Of a DNA stretch of 64,000 nt, positions 9,540 to 17,141 are shown one piece after another. A program made the position numbers and the translations under genes. Where the stretch lies: contig NZ_JACVAE010000004.1 in the NCBI RefSeq assembly GCF_014851675.1, positions 434,001 through 498,000 on the forward strand, written 5' to 3'. Position 1 is the first letter of the stretch, and each line of letters opens with the position of its first letter. The notes under the pieces are model-generated. The model searched no databases and was not told the origin of the DNA. It worked only from the letters and a program-made list of their open reading frames with translations. This DNA comes from Rhizobium sp. ARZ01 (GTDB taxonomy: Bacteria > Pseudomonadota > Alphaproteobacteria > Rhizobiales > Rhizobiaceae).

Positions 9540-10957
9540 ATGACCGACATTATCCATTCACTGACAGCGCATTTCAGCGAAACCGGTAGGAAACTGGTCT
9601 CGATGGGTGTTGACGGGCTGGCGCGACGGCATCCGGGGGAACATCCGGGTAATTTCGGTGCTGGGGCAATGGCAATGCCGGAAAGCCCGGAAGATGCGGT
9701 AGAGATTGTCCGCTGGTGTGGTCGAAACGGCGTCGCGATCGTGCCGCACGGCGGTCGCACGGGGCTCGTTGGCGGTACGGTCAGCAACCCAGGGGAGTTG
9801 ATCCTTTGCAGCGAACGGCTGAACCGGATCGAAAGCATCGATCCGGTTTCGCGCACTGCCACCGTCCAGGCCGGCGTGACGCTGCAGGTGCTTCAGGAGG
9901 CGACACAGGCCTATGGTCTGACGCCGGGAATTGACCTTCCTTCTCGTGGTAGCGCCACGATCGGCGGTATGGTCTCGACCAATGCCGGCGGCATTCTTGC
10001 GTTTCGCAACGGCGTCATGCGCCACCAGATCCTGGGGCTCGAAGCGGTGTTGCCGGATGGCAGTCTGTTCAGTGATCTTAGCCGCATCGTGAAGACGAGC
10101 GCGGGGCCGGACGTTAAACACCTGATGATCGGGGCGGAGGGCGCCTATGGCTTCGTCACCCGCGTCGTCCTCAAGCTGGAGCCGTTGCGGGCTGCGCGGG
10201 CAACGGCGCTGGTCGGCGTGGCAGATGCGGCTTCGGCCCTTGCTGTCGCCGGTCATTTTGCAAACCTGTCAAACGTGGCGCTTGAGGCCGCCGAGTTGAT
10301 GTGGCGGGAGTACTTTCACGACAGTGCGGCCAGCCACGGGGCCGATATCGGCTTTGTCGAGGAAGGGACCGAGGCCGTCCTTCTTCTCGATATCTCGGCA
10401 GAGACGGACGAAGCCGCAGCCGCAGCGCTGGAAAATGGACTGGAAGCAGTGTGGGAAACGGCCGGCATCAAAGGTGGCATTGTCGCTCAATCGCTGGACC
10501 AATCGCGTAAGTTCTGGATGCTGCGGGAGGCGTCCGACTTCGTCTACCGGCTGCATCCGAGTGCACTGTCGTTCGACGTCTCGCTTCCGCCCGCAGAACT
10601 TGACCGCTACGTCGCCGATTTCCGTGCCCGGTTGCGCGCAGTGGATCCGGGTTTCGGCGCTTATGTCTTCGGCCACATTGCCGACGGCAATCTGCATATT
10701 TGCATCACGCATTCGGAGAACCTCGAGGAAGCAACGCAGCTTGCGATCGAGGACGCCGTTTACTGCGGTATTACCGACGTCGGCGGTATTTTTCGGCTGA
10801 GCATGGCATCGGCCTGGAAAAACAGCGCGCCTATGTGAAGTATGGCAATGCCGCCCGTAGATTGTTGGCAAAGTCGATCAAGGACAGCCTCGATCCTGCC
10901 GGTATCTTCAACTCTGGAGCATTTAAAGTTCTTCGATCGAATGAAACCGACGGCTGA
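9540..10957 (+). pseudogene. FAD-linked oxidase (GlcD / D-2-hydroxyacid dehydrogenase type), frameshifted
   Basis: A flavoprotein of the vanillyl-alcohol-oxidase family like GlcD or D-2-hydroxyglutarate/D-lactate dehydrogenase. The FAD domain is clear ([11 protein letters not shown], then [17 protein letters not shown]). The first frame runs from ATG 9540 (AAGGA at 9528-9532; a GTG at 9507 is also open) to about 10790 and then goes out of frame in a run of five T. The other frame continues at once with [19 protein letters not shown] and ends DPAGIFNSGAFKV at 10957, exactly the conserved C-terminus. One extra T restores a 472-residue protein of normal length. It is therefore a recent one-base deletion or a sequencing error. 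Such enzymes can reduce ETF, so it fits its position after etfBA. Confidence 0.85.
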
Positions 10958-11001
10958 AATGCCCTTTCCGACCATAGCCGATCCACTTTCGTATGCCGTC
11001 A

Positions 11002-12210
11002 TGCCTTGGGGAAACTACCGTGAGTGAAATCCTGACGATCGCCGATCTGAAGGCGCGCGCGAAACGTCGTGTGCCGAAGATGTTCTTCGACTATGCCGAT
11101 TCCGGCGCCTACACCGAAGGCACCTACCGGGCGAACGAGGAGGATTTCCAGAAGGTGAAGCTGCGCCAGCGCGTGCTGGTCGACATGTCGAACCGCTCGC
11201 TCGAAAGCGAGATGATCGGCGAGACGGTGTCGATGCCGGTGGCGCTTGCCCCGACCGGCCTGACCGGCATGCAGCATGCCGATGGCGAGATGCTGGCGGC
11301 GCAGGCGGCCGAGGCGTTCGGCGTGCCCTTCACGCTGTCCACCATGAGCATCTGCTCGATCGAGGACGTCGCCTCCGTCACGACGAAACCGTTCTGGTTC
11401 CAGCTCTATGTGATGCAGGACCGCGACTTCGTCCTCAACCTGATCGACCGTGCCAAGGCCGCCAAGTGCTCGGCGCTGGTGCTCACCCTCGACCTGCAGA
11501 TCCTCGGCCAGCGTCACAAGGACGTGCGCAACGGTCTGTCCGCGCCGCCGAAGTTCACCTTCAAGCATGTCTGGCAGATGGCGACCCGGCCGCTCTGGTG
11601 CATGCAGATGCTCGGCACGCAGCGCCGCACCTTCCGCAACATCGTCGGCCACGCCAAGAGCGTCACCGACCTGTCGACGCTGAACGCCTGGACGAGCGAG
11701 CAGTTCGATCCGCAGCTGTCCTGGAACGACGTCGCCTGGATCAAGGAGCGCTGGGGCGGCAAGCTGATCCTGAAGGGCATTCTGGACGAGGAGGATGCGC
11801 GCATGGCGGTCTCGACCGGCGCGGATGCGATCATCGTCTCCAACCACGGCGGCCGCCAGCTTGACGGCGCCCCCTCCTCGATCAGCATGCTGCCGCGCAT
11901 CGTCGATGCCGTCGGCGGTCAGGTCGAAGTGCATATCGACGGCGGCATCCGCTCCGGCCAGGACGTGTTGAAGGCGCTCTGCTACGGCGCCAAGGGCACC
12001 TATATCGGCCGCCCCTTCCTCTACGGCCTCGGCGCCGGCGGCCAGGCGGGCGTCACCAAGGCACTGGAGATCATCCGCAAGGAACTCGACATCACCATGG
12101 CGCTGTGCGGCGAGCGCGACGTGCGCAACCTGTCGCGCCGCAATCTGCACCAGGGAGGCGTTGGTGCACGGATCGATTAGCGGTCATGGTGCAGTCGAGT
12201 TGCTATTCAA
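11002..12210 (+). repeat. Long inverted repeat, left copy (lldD)
   Basis: This segment and 29743-30949 are near-identical in opposite orientation. The left edge is blurred (similar, not identical, over the 18 bases before the GTG) and the right edge is sharp: both copies share 30 bases after the lldD stop, to TTGCTATTCAA, then diverge fully. By eye the mismatches are few, mostly synonymous and concentrated in the 5' third to half of lldD. The pair brackets about 17.5 kb carrying all nuo genes. Confidence 0.9.
11020..12180 (+). CDS. lldD: FMN-dependent L-lactate dehydrogenase, copy 1
   Basis: Alpha-hydroxyacid dehydrogenase (386 aa) that oxidises L-lactate to pyruvate and passes electrons to the membrane quinone pool. 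It has the N-terminal PKMFFDYADSGAYTEG, the active-site SNHGGRQLDG (His276, Arg279) and the phosphate-binding DGGIRSGQDVLKAL. The start is GTG at 11020, the point where similarity to the second copy becomes continuous; ATG 10993 lies upstream of the conserved start. It lies in the 1.2-kb inverted repeat and differs from copy 2 in one residue (Thr69 here, Lys69 there). It follows the frameshifted FAD oxidase by 62 bases and is the last gene before the nuo island. Whether this copy has its own promoter is unclear. Confidence 0.9.
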   Translation: MSEILTIADLKARAKRRVPKMFFDYADSGAYTEGTYRANEEDFQKVKLRQRVLVDMSNRSLESEMIGETVSMPVALAPTGLTGMQHADGEMLAAQAAEAFGVPFTLSTMSICSIEDVASVTTKPFWFQLYVMQDRDFVLNLIDRAKAAKCSALVLTLDLQILGQRHKDVRNGLSAPPKFTFKHVWQMATRPLWCMQMLGTQRRTFRNIVGHAKSVTDLSTLNAWTSEQFDPQLSWNDVAWIKERWGGKLILKGILDEEDARMAVSTGADAIIVSNHGGRQLDGAPSSISMLPRIVDAVGGQVEVHIDGGIRSGQDVLKALCYGAKGTYIGRPFLYGLGAGGQAGVTKALEIIRKELDITMALCGERDVRNLSRRNLHQGGVGARID

Positions 12211-12857
12211 CAGCCGGTTCGTCACTCAGGCGTTGCTGCGTGCTTAGCGGCTATCGATAGAGGCCACGCATTTGATACAATCTTGGCCGCTTCTTTGTGC
12301 GGATGACGATTCGATAGTGACGTGCTTCGTAAGTCGATGGTGATATGCGTCACCCACATTTTCGTGTCCATAGCAATTTCCGCCAAGGCCCGTTGAAAAC
12401 GGCGCTGCCACTCTTGGTTCCGAACCGGTGCATCTTTGGACGTTTGGAGGCCGCCGAATTGTCAACGTGATGCAGACGAACCGCGCATCGGCGCTAGTGG
12501 GGACTGTTGTCGCGCTTGTAGTCATCAGCATCTCTGCGCCGTTACTGCAGGCAGTAGAGCCCAGAACCCGGAGCAATAAAGTGGCACTACACGTTTAGCT
12601 CATTGATCGGCCACCGCACGGGGTTCAGTTATCCCCACCCACTATCCGCGATCCGTTAAGCCGAAGACAACGTGACATCGACTTCGTGATGGGACCTGGC
12701 CATATCCGAACCCTCTGGTATTGCGCCGTCAGTGACAATAACCTTGTGAAAAATCCCGTAGTAAGGCACAATTTCTGCATGCACCCTGAAGTGCGGAACT
12801 ATCCCGGATCCGGCCGTCTCGCGCCGAGTGACAGTTCGCGTGGGAGGGTCGGCGTCG
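12211..12857. other. Intergenic region upstream of nuoJ
   Basis: About 650 bases with no convincing gene. A 42-codon frame at 12472-12600 could encode a short hydrophobic peptide (VGTVVALVVISISAPLLQA) but has no good ribosome site. Frames on the minus strand are not recognisable. The AT-richer part near 12600-12780 is where a promoter of the nuo cluster should lie; one candidate is listed separately. Base composition is less GC-rich than the flanking genes, which would suit an insertion junction. Confidence 0.5.
12764..12780 (+). promoter_or_regulatory. Possible sigma-54 (-24/-12) promoter for nuo cluster
   Basis: AGGCAC then five bases then CTGCAT: the invariant GG (12765-12766) and GC (12777-12778) are exactly 12 bases apart, as in TGGCAC-N5-TTGCA promoters, with two or three off-consensus bases. 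It lies 78 bases before the nuoJ start. No NifA-type upstream site (TGT-N10-ACA) was found nearby, so this is a weak prediction. Confidence 0.25.
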
Positions 12858-13358
12858 ATGGATCAGGGGTTCTTCCTTCTGTTCGCTGCGGTGGCCGTGA
12901 TCACGGCGCTGACCGTTGTTCTGGCGCGCAATCCGGTCCATAGCGCCTTGGCGTTGATGGCCTGTTTCCTGCAAGTCTCTGCAATCTTCGTGCTGCTCGA
13001 GGCGCCGCTGCTCGCGGTCATCCAGATCTTCGTCTATGTCGGCGCGATCATGGTCCTGTTCCTGTTCGTGATCATGATGGTCGACGTGCGCGAAGCGCTG
13101 TCGCAGCGCTTCCTGCCGGGCGGCAACCTGTCGGCGCTTGTTGTTCTCGTGCTGCTCGGCGCAGAGATGGTCGTGCTGGTGTTCTGGAGCGAGCGCTTCT
13201 CGGTCACCGAACCCGTCGTCGCGAGCGGCGGCGACCAGATCAGGCAGCTCAGCACGACGCTCTTCGCCGACTATCTCCTGCCGTTCGAAGCCGCATCCAT
13301 AATCCTGCTGGTGGCCCTGGTCGGCGCGATCGTGCTGGCGCGGAAGGAGCCGGGCTGA
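12858..13358 (+). CDS. nuoJ: NADH-quinone oxidoreductase subunit J
   Basis: Membrane subunit (166 aa) of complex I, next to the quinone site. About five hydrophobic segments are seen, with [20 protein letters not shown] being the conserved third helix of NuoJ that changes shape during coupling in known structures. The start ATG 12858 is preceded by GGGAGG at 12842-12847; a frame-open GTG at 12828 is probably not used. It is the first gene of a tightly packed run of complex I genes and its stop overlaps the nuoK start. Confidence 0.93.
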   Translation: MDQGFFLLFAAVAVITALTVVLARNPVHSALALMACFLQVSAIFVLLEAPLLAVIQIFVYVGAIMVLFLFVIMMVDVREALSQRFLPGGNLSALVVLVLLGAEMVVLVFWSERFSVTEPVVASGGDQIRQLSTTLFADYLLPFEAASIILLVALVGAIVLARKEPG

Positions 13359-13660
13359 TGGTTCCGCTCTCATGGTACGTCCTGCTCGGTGTGGTCCTGT
13401 TCGTGATCGGCGCAGCTGGTGTGCTGCTCAGGCGCAACATCCTGGTCGTGTTGATGTCGCTGGAGCTCCTGCTCAACTCCGTCAACATCAACTTCATCGC
13501 GTTCGGCCGTCAGTACGACGATTTCCGCGGACAGATCTTCGCCATCTTCGTCATTGCCATCACCGCAGCGGAAGTTGCGGTCGCCCTCGGCATCCTCGTC
13601 GCCCTCGTGAGGAACAAGCACACCCTCAAGGTCGACGAGGTCACCATCATGAAAGGATAG
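13358..13660 (+). CDS. nuoK: NADH-quinone oxidoreductase subunit K
   Basis: Small three-helix membrane subunit (100 aa). It carries the two buried glutamates needed for proton transfer, one in [15 protein letters not shown] and one in [14 protein letters not shown]. Length and motifs are fully typical. Start overlaps the nuoJ stop (TGATG), so translation is coupled. Confidence 0.95.
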   Translation: MVPLSWYVLLGVVLFVIGAAGVLLRRNILVVLMSLELLLNSVNINFIAFGRQYDDFRGQIFAIFVIAITAAEVAVALGILVALVRNKHTLKVDEVTIMKG

Positions 13661-13664
13661 CGGC

Positions 13665-15128
13665 TTGGACCCGGTGATCTCGATCCGGCCGCTGCTTGCC
13701 GTCGCCGTTCCCGGTTTGGCGGCGCTCGCCGTTCTGCTGCTGAACGACCGCGAGCGGCTGCGCGACGTCGTCTCGCCGCTCGCCGCGCTCGTTCTGTTTT
13801 TGATCGTCGCCTCCATGGCCCCCACCGTGCTTTCGGGCGGGACCGTCGAGTTGCGGCTGTTCGAGATCCTGCCGGGCGTCGACTTCGCCTTCCGGGCCGA
13901 TGCGCTCGGCATGGTGTTCGCCACCGTCTCCTCGCTGCTGTGGATCTTGGCTGCGATCTATTCGATCGGCTACATGCGGCACCTCAACGAGCACGCGCAA
14001 ACCCGGTTCTTCGCCTGCTTCGCCACCAGTCTCGCCGCGGCCGTCGGCGGCGCTTTCGCCGCCAACCTGTTCACGCTGGTGATCTTCTACGAGATACTGA
14101 GCCTCGTCACCTATCCGCTCGTCTATCACCACGAGGACGAAGAGGCGTGGAGAGGCAGCCGAAAGTACCTCGTCTATCTGATGGGCGCCTCGAAGAGCGC
14201 GCTACTCGCCGCGCTGGCCCTAACCTACCAAATCGAGGGGTCGCTCGACTTCGTGTCGGGCGGGCTTCTGGCGGGCGCCGATGCTTCGGCAGCGCTGCTG
14301 ACAGTCGTCTATTTCTGTTATCTCTTCGGCTTCGCCAAGGCCGCGGTGATGCCGATGCATGCCTGGCTGCCGGCCGCGATGGTGGCGCCGACGCCCGTCA
14401 GCGCGCTGCTGCATGCCGTGGCCGTCGTCAAGATGGGCGTGTTCTGCGTGTTGCGGATGGTGTTCGATGTCTTTGGCGTCGGGCTTATCGCGACATTGGG
14501 TCTCGGCATCGCCACGGCCTATCTCGTTTCGTTCACGATCCTGATGGCGTCTATCTACGCCCTGACCCGGGACGACCTGAAGGCCAGGCTGGCCTATTCG
14601 ACCGTCAGCCAGCTCTCCTATATCGTGCTCGGCGCGGTGCTGCTGTCGCCGGTCGCGATGGTGGGCGGGATCATCCACATCGCGGCGCACGCCTTCTCCA
14701 AGATCACGCTCTTCTTCTGCGCCGGCTCGATCTATTGCGCGAGCGGAAAACGCAACATCAGCGACATGGCGGGCATCGGCCGCAGGCTGCCCTGGACGAT
14801 GGGCGCCTTCTTCGTTGCGTCGCTGAGCATGATCGGGATTCCCCCGACCGCCGGCTTTGTCAGCAAGTGGTATCTCGTGCAGGGGTCGGCAGACGCAGGC
14901 CAGATCGCGTTCCTTGTCGTGCTGCTCGTGAGCTCGGTCCTGAACGCCGCCTACTTCCTGCCGGTCAGCTATACCGCCTTCTTCGAGGCGGAGGCCGGGG
15001 AGGGCGAGGCGTCGGTCCGTGAAATTCCGATGGTGACGATACCACTGGTCGCGACGGCGGTCCTGTCGGTGCTGATGGGCATCTTCCCCGGCTATTTTCT
15101 CACGCTCGCGGACGGAGTGGTGCGATGA
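13665..15128 (+). CDS. Antiporter-like membrane subunit of complex I (MrpD/NuoL/NuoM type), 487 aa
   Basis: A proton-channel subunit with about 14 membrane segments. The pump residues are all present: Glu143 in FYEILSLVTYPL (TM5), Lys225 in FGFAKAAVMPMHAWLP (TM7), Lys256 in AVVKMGVFCVLR (TM8) and a TM12 lysine in TAGFVSKWYLV. It begins with TTG at 13665, 8 bases after AAAGGA at the end of nuoK. It lacks the long C-terminal tail of NuoL and resembles MrpD-type antiporter subunits more than NuoM. Together with the genes at 15372, 17142 and 18614 it makes four such subunits in one cluster, where ordinary complex I has three. It overlaps the next small gene by four bases, so it is clearly part of the operon. 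Confidence 0.85.
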   Translation: MDPVISIRPLLAVAVPGLAALAVLLLNDRERLRDVVSPLAALVLFLIVASMAPTVLSGGTVELRLFEILPGVDFAFRADALGMVFATVSSLLWILAAIYSIGYMRHLNEHAQTRFFACFATSLAAAVGGAFAANLFTLVIFYEILSLVTYPLVYHHEDEEAWRGSRKYLVYLMGASKSALLAALALTYQIEGSLDFVSGGLLAGADASAALLTVVYFCYLFGFAKAAVMPMHAWLPAAMVAPTPVSALLHAVAVVKMGVFCVLRMVFDVFGVGLIATLGLGIATAYLVSFTILMASIYALTRDDLKARLAYSTVSQLSYIVLGAVLLSPVAMVGGIIHIAAHAFSKITLFFCAGSIYCASGKRNISDMAGIGRRLPWTMGAFFVASLSMIGIPPTAGFVSKWYLVQGSADAGQIAFLVVLLVSSVLNAAYFLPVSYTAFFEAEAGEGEASVREIPMVTIPLVATAVLSVLMGIFPGYFLTLADGVVR

Positions 15129-15379
15129 TCCGGCGTATCGTCGATTTTTTCGGTGACGAACAATATGCCAGGCAGCGTCGGACGTTGTTCTATCTGGCGC
15201 TCGTCCTGATCGTCCTGGCCGACTTTGTGGTTCCCCGCGAACACGCCGAATACCTGTGGGAGCGGCTGCCGGGCTGGTCGGCCGCCTACGGCTTCTTTTC
15301 CTGCGTGGCTCTGATCTTTGTTTCCAAGTTCCTCGGCCATCAGGTCGGGCTGATGCGGCGCGAGGACTATTATGACTGA
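15125..15379 (+). CDS. Small two-helix membrane protein of the nuo cluster (84 aa), unknown
   Basis: Not a recognised Nuo subunit. It overlaps its neighbours at both ends (ATGA with the upstream gene, eight bases with the next), so it is surely translated with them. Two hydrophobic segments are seen, TLFYLALVLIVLADFVV (about residues 20-36) and WSAAYGFFSCVALIFVSKFL (about 51-70), with a charged end RREDYYD. It may be an accessory subunit that helps dock the two antiporter-like subunits encoded on either side, much as small Mrp subunits do; this is inference. Confidence 0.75.
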   Translation: MIRRIVDFFGDEQYARQRRTLFYLALVLIVLADFVVPREHAEYLWERLPGWSAAYGFFSCVALIFVSKFLGHQVGLMRREDYYD

Positions 15380-17132
15380 CTTCGTCCATCCGGCCCTGCT
15401 CTTCATCCTCGGCGCCGTACCGATCCCGTTTCTCAAGGGGTCGATCCGCAAGGCCTACCTACTGCTGATTCCGGCACTGGCGATCCTCGCCGTGCTCACG
15501 TTGCAGCCGGGCAGCTACGGTGCGGCGAGCTTCATCGACCAGGACATCCTGATCGCCAAGGTCGACAAGCTGAGCATCGTCTTCGCCACCGTCTTCACCA
15601 TCATGGCGCTGATCGGCATGGTCTATGCGCTGCACCTGACCCAGGCCGGCCAGCACGTGGCGGCGTTCGTCTATGTCGGTTGCGCGCTCGGCGTGGTGTT
15701 CGCCGGCGACTACCTGACCCTCTACCTGTTCTGGGAAGGCATGGCGTTCGCCTCCGCCTACCTGGTCTTCGCGCAGGGCGGCGGGCCGGCGATCCGGGCC
15801 GGGTTCCGCTACCTGATGGTCCATATTACCGGCGGGCTCGTGCTGTTCGGCGGCATCATCCTGCACGGGCTCAGCACCGGATCGATGCTGTTCGGTCCGA
15901 TCGGGGGCGCAATGGACGCCGGAGCCTACCTGATCCTGGCCGGATTCCTGCTCAACGCGGCGGTGCCGCCGCTCAATGCCTGGCTGACCGACGCCTATCC
16001 GGAGGCGACCGTCACGGGCGCGGTGTTCATGAGCGCCTTCACCACCAAGACCGCCGTCTACGTGCTGGCGCGGGCATTTCCGGGCACCGAACTGCTGGTC
16101 TGGCTCGGCACCGTGATGGCCATTTATGGCGTCATCTATGCAGTGTTGGAAAACGACTGCCGGCGGCTGCTGGCCTATCATATCGTCAGCCAGGTGGGCT
16201 ACATGGTGGCGGGCATCGGCATCGGCACCGAGATGGCGGTGAACGGCGCCGCCAGCCACGCCTTTGCGCATATCCTCTACAAGGCGCTGCTGTTCATGGG
16301 GGCGGGCGCAGTGATCTACGTCACCGGTCGCCGCAAGCTCACCGAACTCGGCGGGCTCTACAAGACCATGCCGCTGACGGTGGCGCTCTACATGGTCGGC
16401 GCCTTTGCGATCTCGGCCTTCCCGTTCTTCTCCGGCTTCGTCACCAAGTCGATGGTGATTGCCGCGGCCGGAGCCGATCATCGTGCTCTGGTGATGCTGG
16501 CGCTGACGATGGCCTCGTCGGGGACGTTCCTGCACACCGGGCTCAAGCTCCCCTACTACATGTTCTTCGGCACCGACCGGAAGCTGCAGGCCCGGGAGCC
16601 GCCGCGCAACATGCTGGTGGCAATGGGCATGGCGGCGGTGCTCTGCATCGCCATTGGCGTGTTCCCGCAGCCGCTCTATGCGCTGCTGCCCTATCCGGTC
16701 GACTTCCAGCCCTATACCGGCCAGCACGTCACGGAGAGCCTGGGACTCCTGATGTTCACGGCGCTCGGCTTCGTGCTGTTCCTCAAGGCGCTCGACCCCG
16801 AGAACACCATCAGCCTCGACACCGACTGGTTCTACCGCAAGGGGGCGCGCGCCTTCATGTGGTTGGCCGAAAAGCCGCTGGCGCGCTACGAGCAGGCGGT
16901 GAGCAACGTGTCGGAGACCGTGGCGTGGCCCGTCCTGCACGGAGCGGCCCGCGCCGGGCTGCGGGTCGATCTGGCCGGGGTCGATGGCGTCGTCAACGGC
17001 GTCGCCCGCTCGATCCTGCGCGGCGGCGGGGCAATGCGGCGGCTCCAGACCGGGGTCGTGACCCATTACGTGCTGGCGATGATCGTCGGCGTCATCGCCG
17101 CCGTCGTCGTCTTCGCCGTGGTGTGGCGGTAA
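15372..17132 (+). CDS. Antiporter-like subunit with long C-terminal tail (NuoL position), 586 aa
   Basis: Multi-helix antiporter-like subunit. TM5 glutamate is present (Glu122, LFWEGMAFASAY) and TM8 and TM12 lysines are present (Lys226; FSGFVTKSMVI), but the usual TM7 lysine is replaced by Asn195 (GFLLNAAVPPLNAWL). The C-terminus from about residue 483 is a long charged amphipathic stretch, starting DTDWFYRKGARAFMWLAEKP and containing GVDGVVNGVARSILRGG, and closes with a membrane helix. This is the layout of NuoL, whose lateral helix clamps the pump subunits. From memory of E. coli NuoL, the segment is about 30 residues longer here. It may be the NuoL of an enlarged complex. Confidence 0.82.
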   Translation: MTDFVHPALLFILGAVPIPFLKGSIRKAYLLLIPALAILAVLTLQPGSYGAASFIDQDILIAKVDKLSIVFATVFTIMALIGMVYALHLTQAGQHVAAFVYVGCALGVVFAGDYLTLYLFWEGMAFASAYLVFAQGGGPAIRAGFRYLMVHITGGLVLFGGIILHGLSTGSMLFGPIGGAMDAGAYLILAGFLLNAAVPPLNAWLTDAYPEATVTGAVFMSAFTTKTAVYVLARAFPGTELLVWLGTVMAIYGVIYAVLENDCRRLLAYHIVSQVGYMVAGIGIGTEMAVNGAASHAFAHILYKALLFMGAGAVIYVTGRRKLTELGGLYKTMPLTVALYMVGAFAISAFPFFSGFVTKSMVIAAAGADHRALVMLALTMASSGTFLHTGLKLPYYMFFGTDRKLQAREPPRNMLVAMGMAAVLCIAIGVFPQPLYALLPYPVDFQPYTGQHVTESLGLLMFTALGFVLFLKALDPENTISLDTDWFYRKGARAFMWLAEKPLARYEQAVSNVSETVAWPVLHGAARAGLRVDLAGVDGVVNGVARSILRGGGAMRRLQTGVVTHYVLAMIVGVIAAVVVFAVVWR

Positions 17133-17141
17133 GGGGGCGCG

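Noticed and set aside
12472..12600. 42-codon frame with a hydrophobic middle before nuoJ
   Set aside because: No ribosome site within range, no recognised relative; mentioned only in the intergenic note.
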